Source of the DNA: Candidatus Hydrothermarchaeota archaeon
GTDB taxonomy: Archaea; Hydrothermarchaeota; Hydrothermarchaeia; Hydrothermarchaeales; BMS3B
Direction of reading: 5' to 3'
Assembly (NCBI GenBank): GCA_015521945.1
Contig: WANG01000062.1
Coordinates: forward strand, 1-5,119
DNA length: 5,119 bases
Part shown: piece by piece, positions 4,711 through 5,119 of the stretch
Numbering within the stretch: position 1 is the stretch's first letter
Layout of the letters: each line of letters begins with the position of its first letter
Translations under genes and position numbers: made by a program
Notes under the pieces: model-generated
The model's database searches: none
Seen by the model: only the letters and a program-made list of their open reading frames with translations
Told to the model about the DNA's origin: nothing

Positions 4711-5118
4711 CTACTCCTGCTCCTCTTCTTCCTCCTTCCTCTCGGGCACCCTCTTGAGGCACTCCCTGACCTCATCCGTGGTGAACTTCCTGAACCGCAT
4801 GGTGCTCATCTCAACCACAGCCATATCAATGGACTCCTCGCTCATCCTGCCCTCGGTGACCTCGTTCATCACCCTGAGCGCCAGGTCAATGGCCTCATCA
4901 AGGCTCATGTCATCCCGGTGCTCCTTCTCAAATATCTCCATGGCTGTAGTTCTTCCCGCCCCGATTGCGGTTGCTCTGTACTCAATAAGCGCGCCGCTGG
5001 GGTCGGTCTCAAAGAGCCTCGGGGTATCGTTCACCCCCGCTATCAGCAGGGCTATTCCGAAGGGTCTCACTCCGCCGTGCTGGGTGTAGAGCTGCTTGAA
5101 GTCGCATATCCGCTTGGC
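4711..5118 (-). CDS. psmA: Proteasome subunit alpha, C-terminal part (5' end beyond window)
   Basis: C-terminal 135 residues of the alpha subunit of the archaeal 20S proteasome, whose seven-membered outer rings gate entry to the proteolytic beta rings and dock the PAN/Cdc48 ATPases. The frame is open to the window edge and reads AKRICDFKQLYTQHGGVRPF, then GIALLIAGVND, the conserved core of alpha subunits. The GTG at 5068-5070 is an internal Val codon, not a start. TAIGAGRTTAMEIFEKE follows as the typical central segment, and the LDEAIDLALRVMNE helix is also present. The C-terminus ends in a strongly acidic tail (ERKEEEEEQE). The N-terminal gating residues and start lie outside the window. SBDS starts 3 nt downstream. 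Psm alpha rather than beta is clear from the absence of a processed Thr region and from the RPFG motif. Confidence 0.96.
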   Translation of the reverse strand, partial: AKRICDFKQLYTQHGGVRPFGIALLIAGVNDTPRLFETDPSGALIEYRATAIGAGRTTAMEIFEKEHRDDMSLDEAIDLALRVMNEVTEGRMSEESIDMAVVEMSTMRFRKFTTDEVRECLKRVPERKEEEEEQE

Positions 5119-5119
5119 G

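Noticed and set aside
4711..5070. GTG at 5068-5070 as the start of a 119-residue gene
   Set aside because: The frame continues upstream to the window edge with conserved proteasome alpha sequence (KRICDFKQLYTQHGG), so this GTG is an internal valine.

Overview
This window is a classic archaeal information-processing gene cluster, the exosome-proteasome superoperon, read on the minus strand. Ten genes run from about 5119 down to 427 with almost no spacing: psmA (3' part only), the SBDS/Sdo1 ribosome maturation factor, exosome subunits Rrp4, Rrp41 and Rrp42, ribosomal protein L37Ae, RNA polymerase subunit P (Rpo12), an archaeal Brix/Imp4-like protein, the KEOPS subunit Pcc1, and prefoldin beta. 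Every family is archaeal/eukaryotic and this order is typical of Euryarchaeota, so the source is very probably a euryarchaeote with GC-rich, AGG-preferring coding DNA. The sequence alone does not let me name a genus or say whether it is a thermophile.

Layout, following transcription from right to left. psmA ends at 4711, and SBDS starts 3 nt later. SBDS and rrp4 abut (TGA-ATG). rrp4/rrp41 overlap by 4 nt (ATGA) and rrp41/rrp42 by 1 nt (TGATG). L37Ae starts 6 nt after rrp42. rpoP starts with GTG immediately after the L37Ae stop. brix overlaps rpoP by 4 nt, pcc1 overlaps brix by 20 nt, and pfdB begins 5 nt after pcc1. There is no room for internal promoters of ordinary size between genes, so this looks like a single translationally coupled transcript. 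Its products link RNA decay and 3'-end processing (exosome), protein turnover (proteasome), ribosome assembly (SBDS, Brix, L37Ae), transcription (Rpo12), tRNA t6A modification (KEOPS) and chaperoning of nascent proteins (prefoldin).

The left end (1-423) is different. A plus-strand gene for a 48-residue, beta-rich protein (277-423) faces the operon and ends 3 nt from the pfdB stop. It has a plausible BRE/TATA element at a distance that suggests a leaderless transcript. Further left, 1-240 holds no convincing complete gene. It has a possible C-terminal remnant of a plus-strand protein (2-97) and an unusual concentration of perfect inverted repeats (9, 7 and 7 bp, plus a bulged 8 bp stem) that could be a structured RNA. 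I could not match it to any RNA family I know.

The operon is well-known biology rather than a new system. The parts worth a second look are the small convergent gene, the hairpin-rich left end, the hairpin between the convergent stops, and an Rrp4 whose KH-domain GxxG loop has lost its second glycine.
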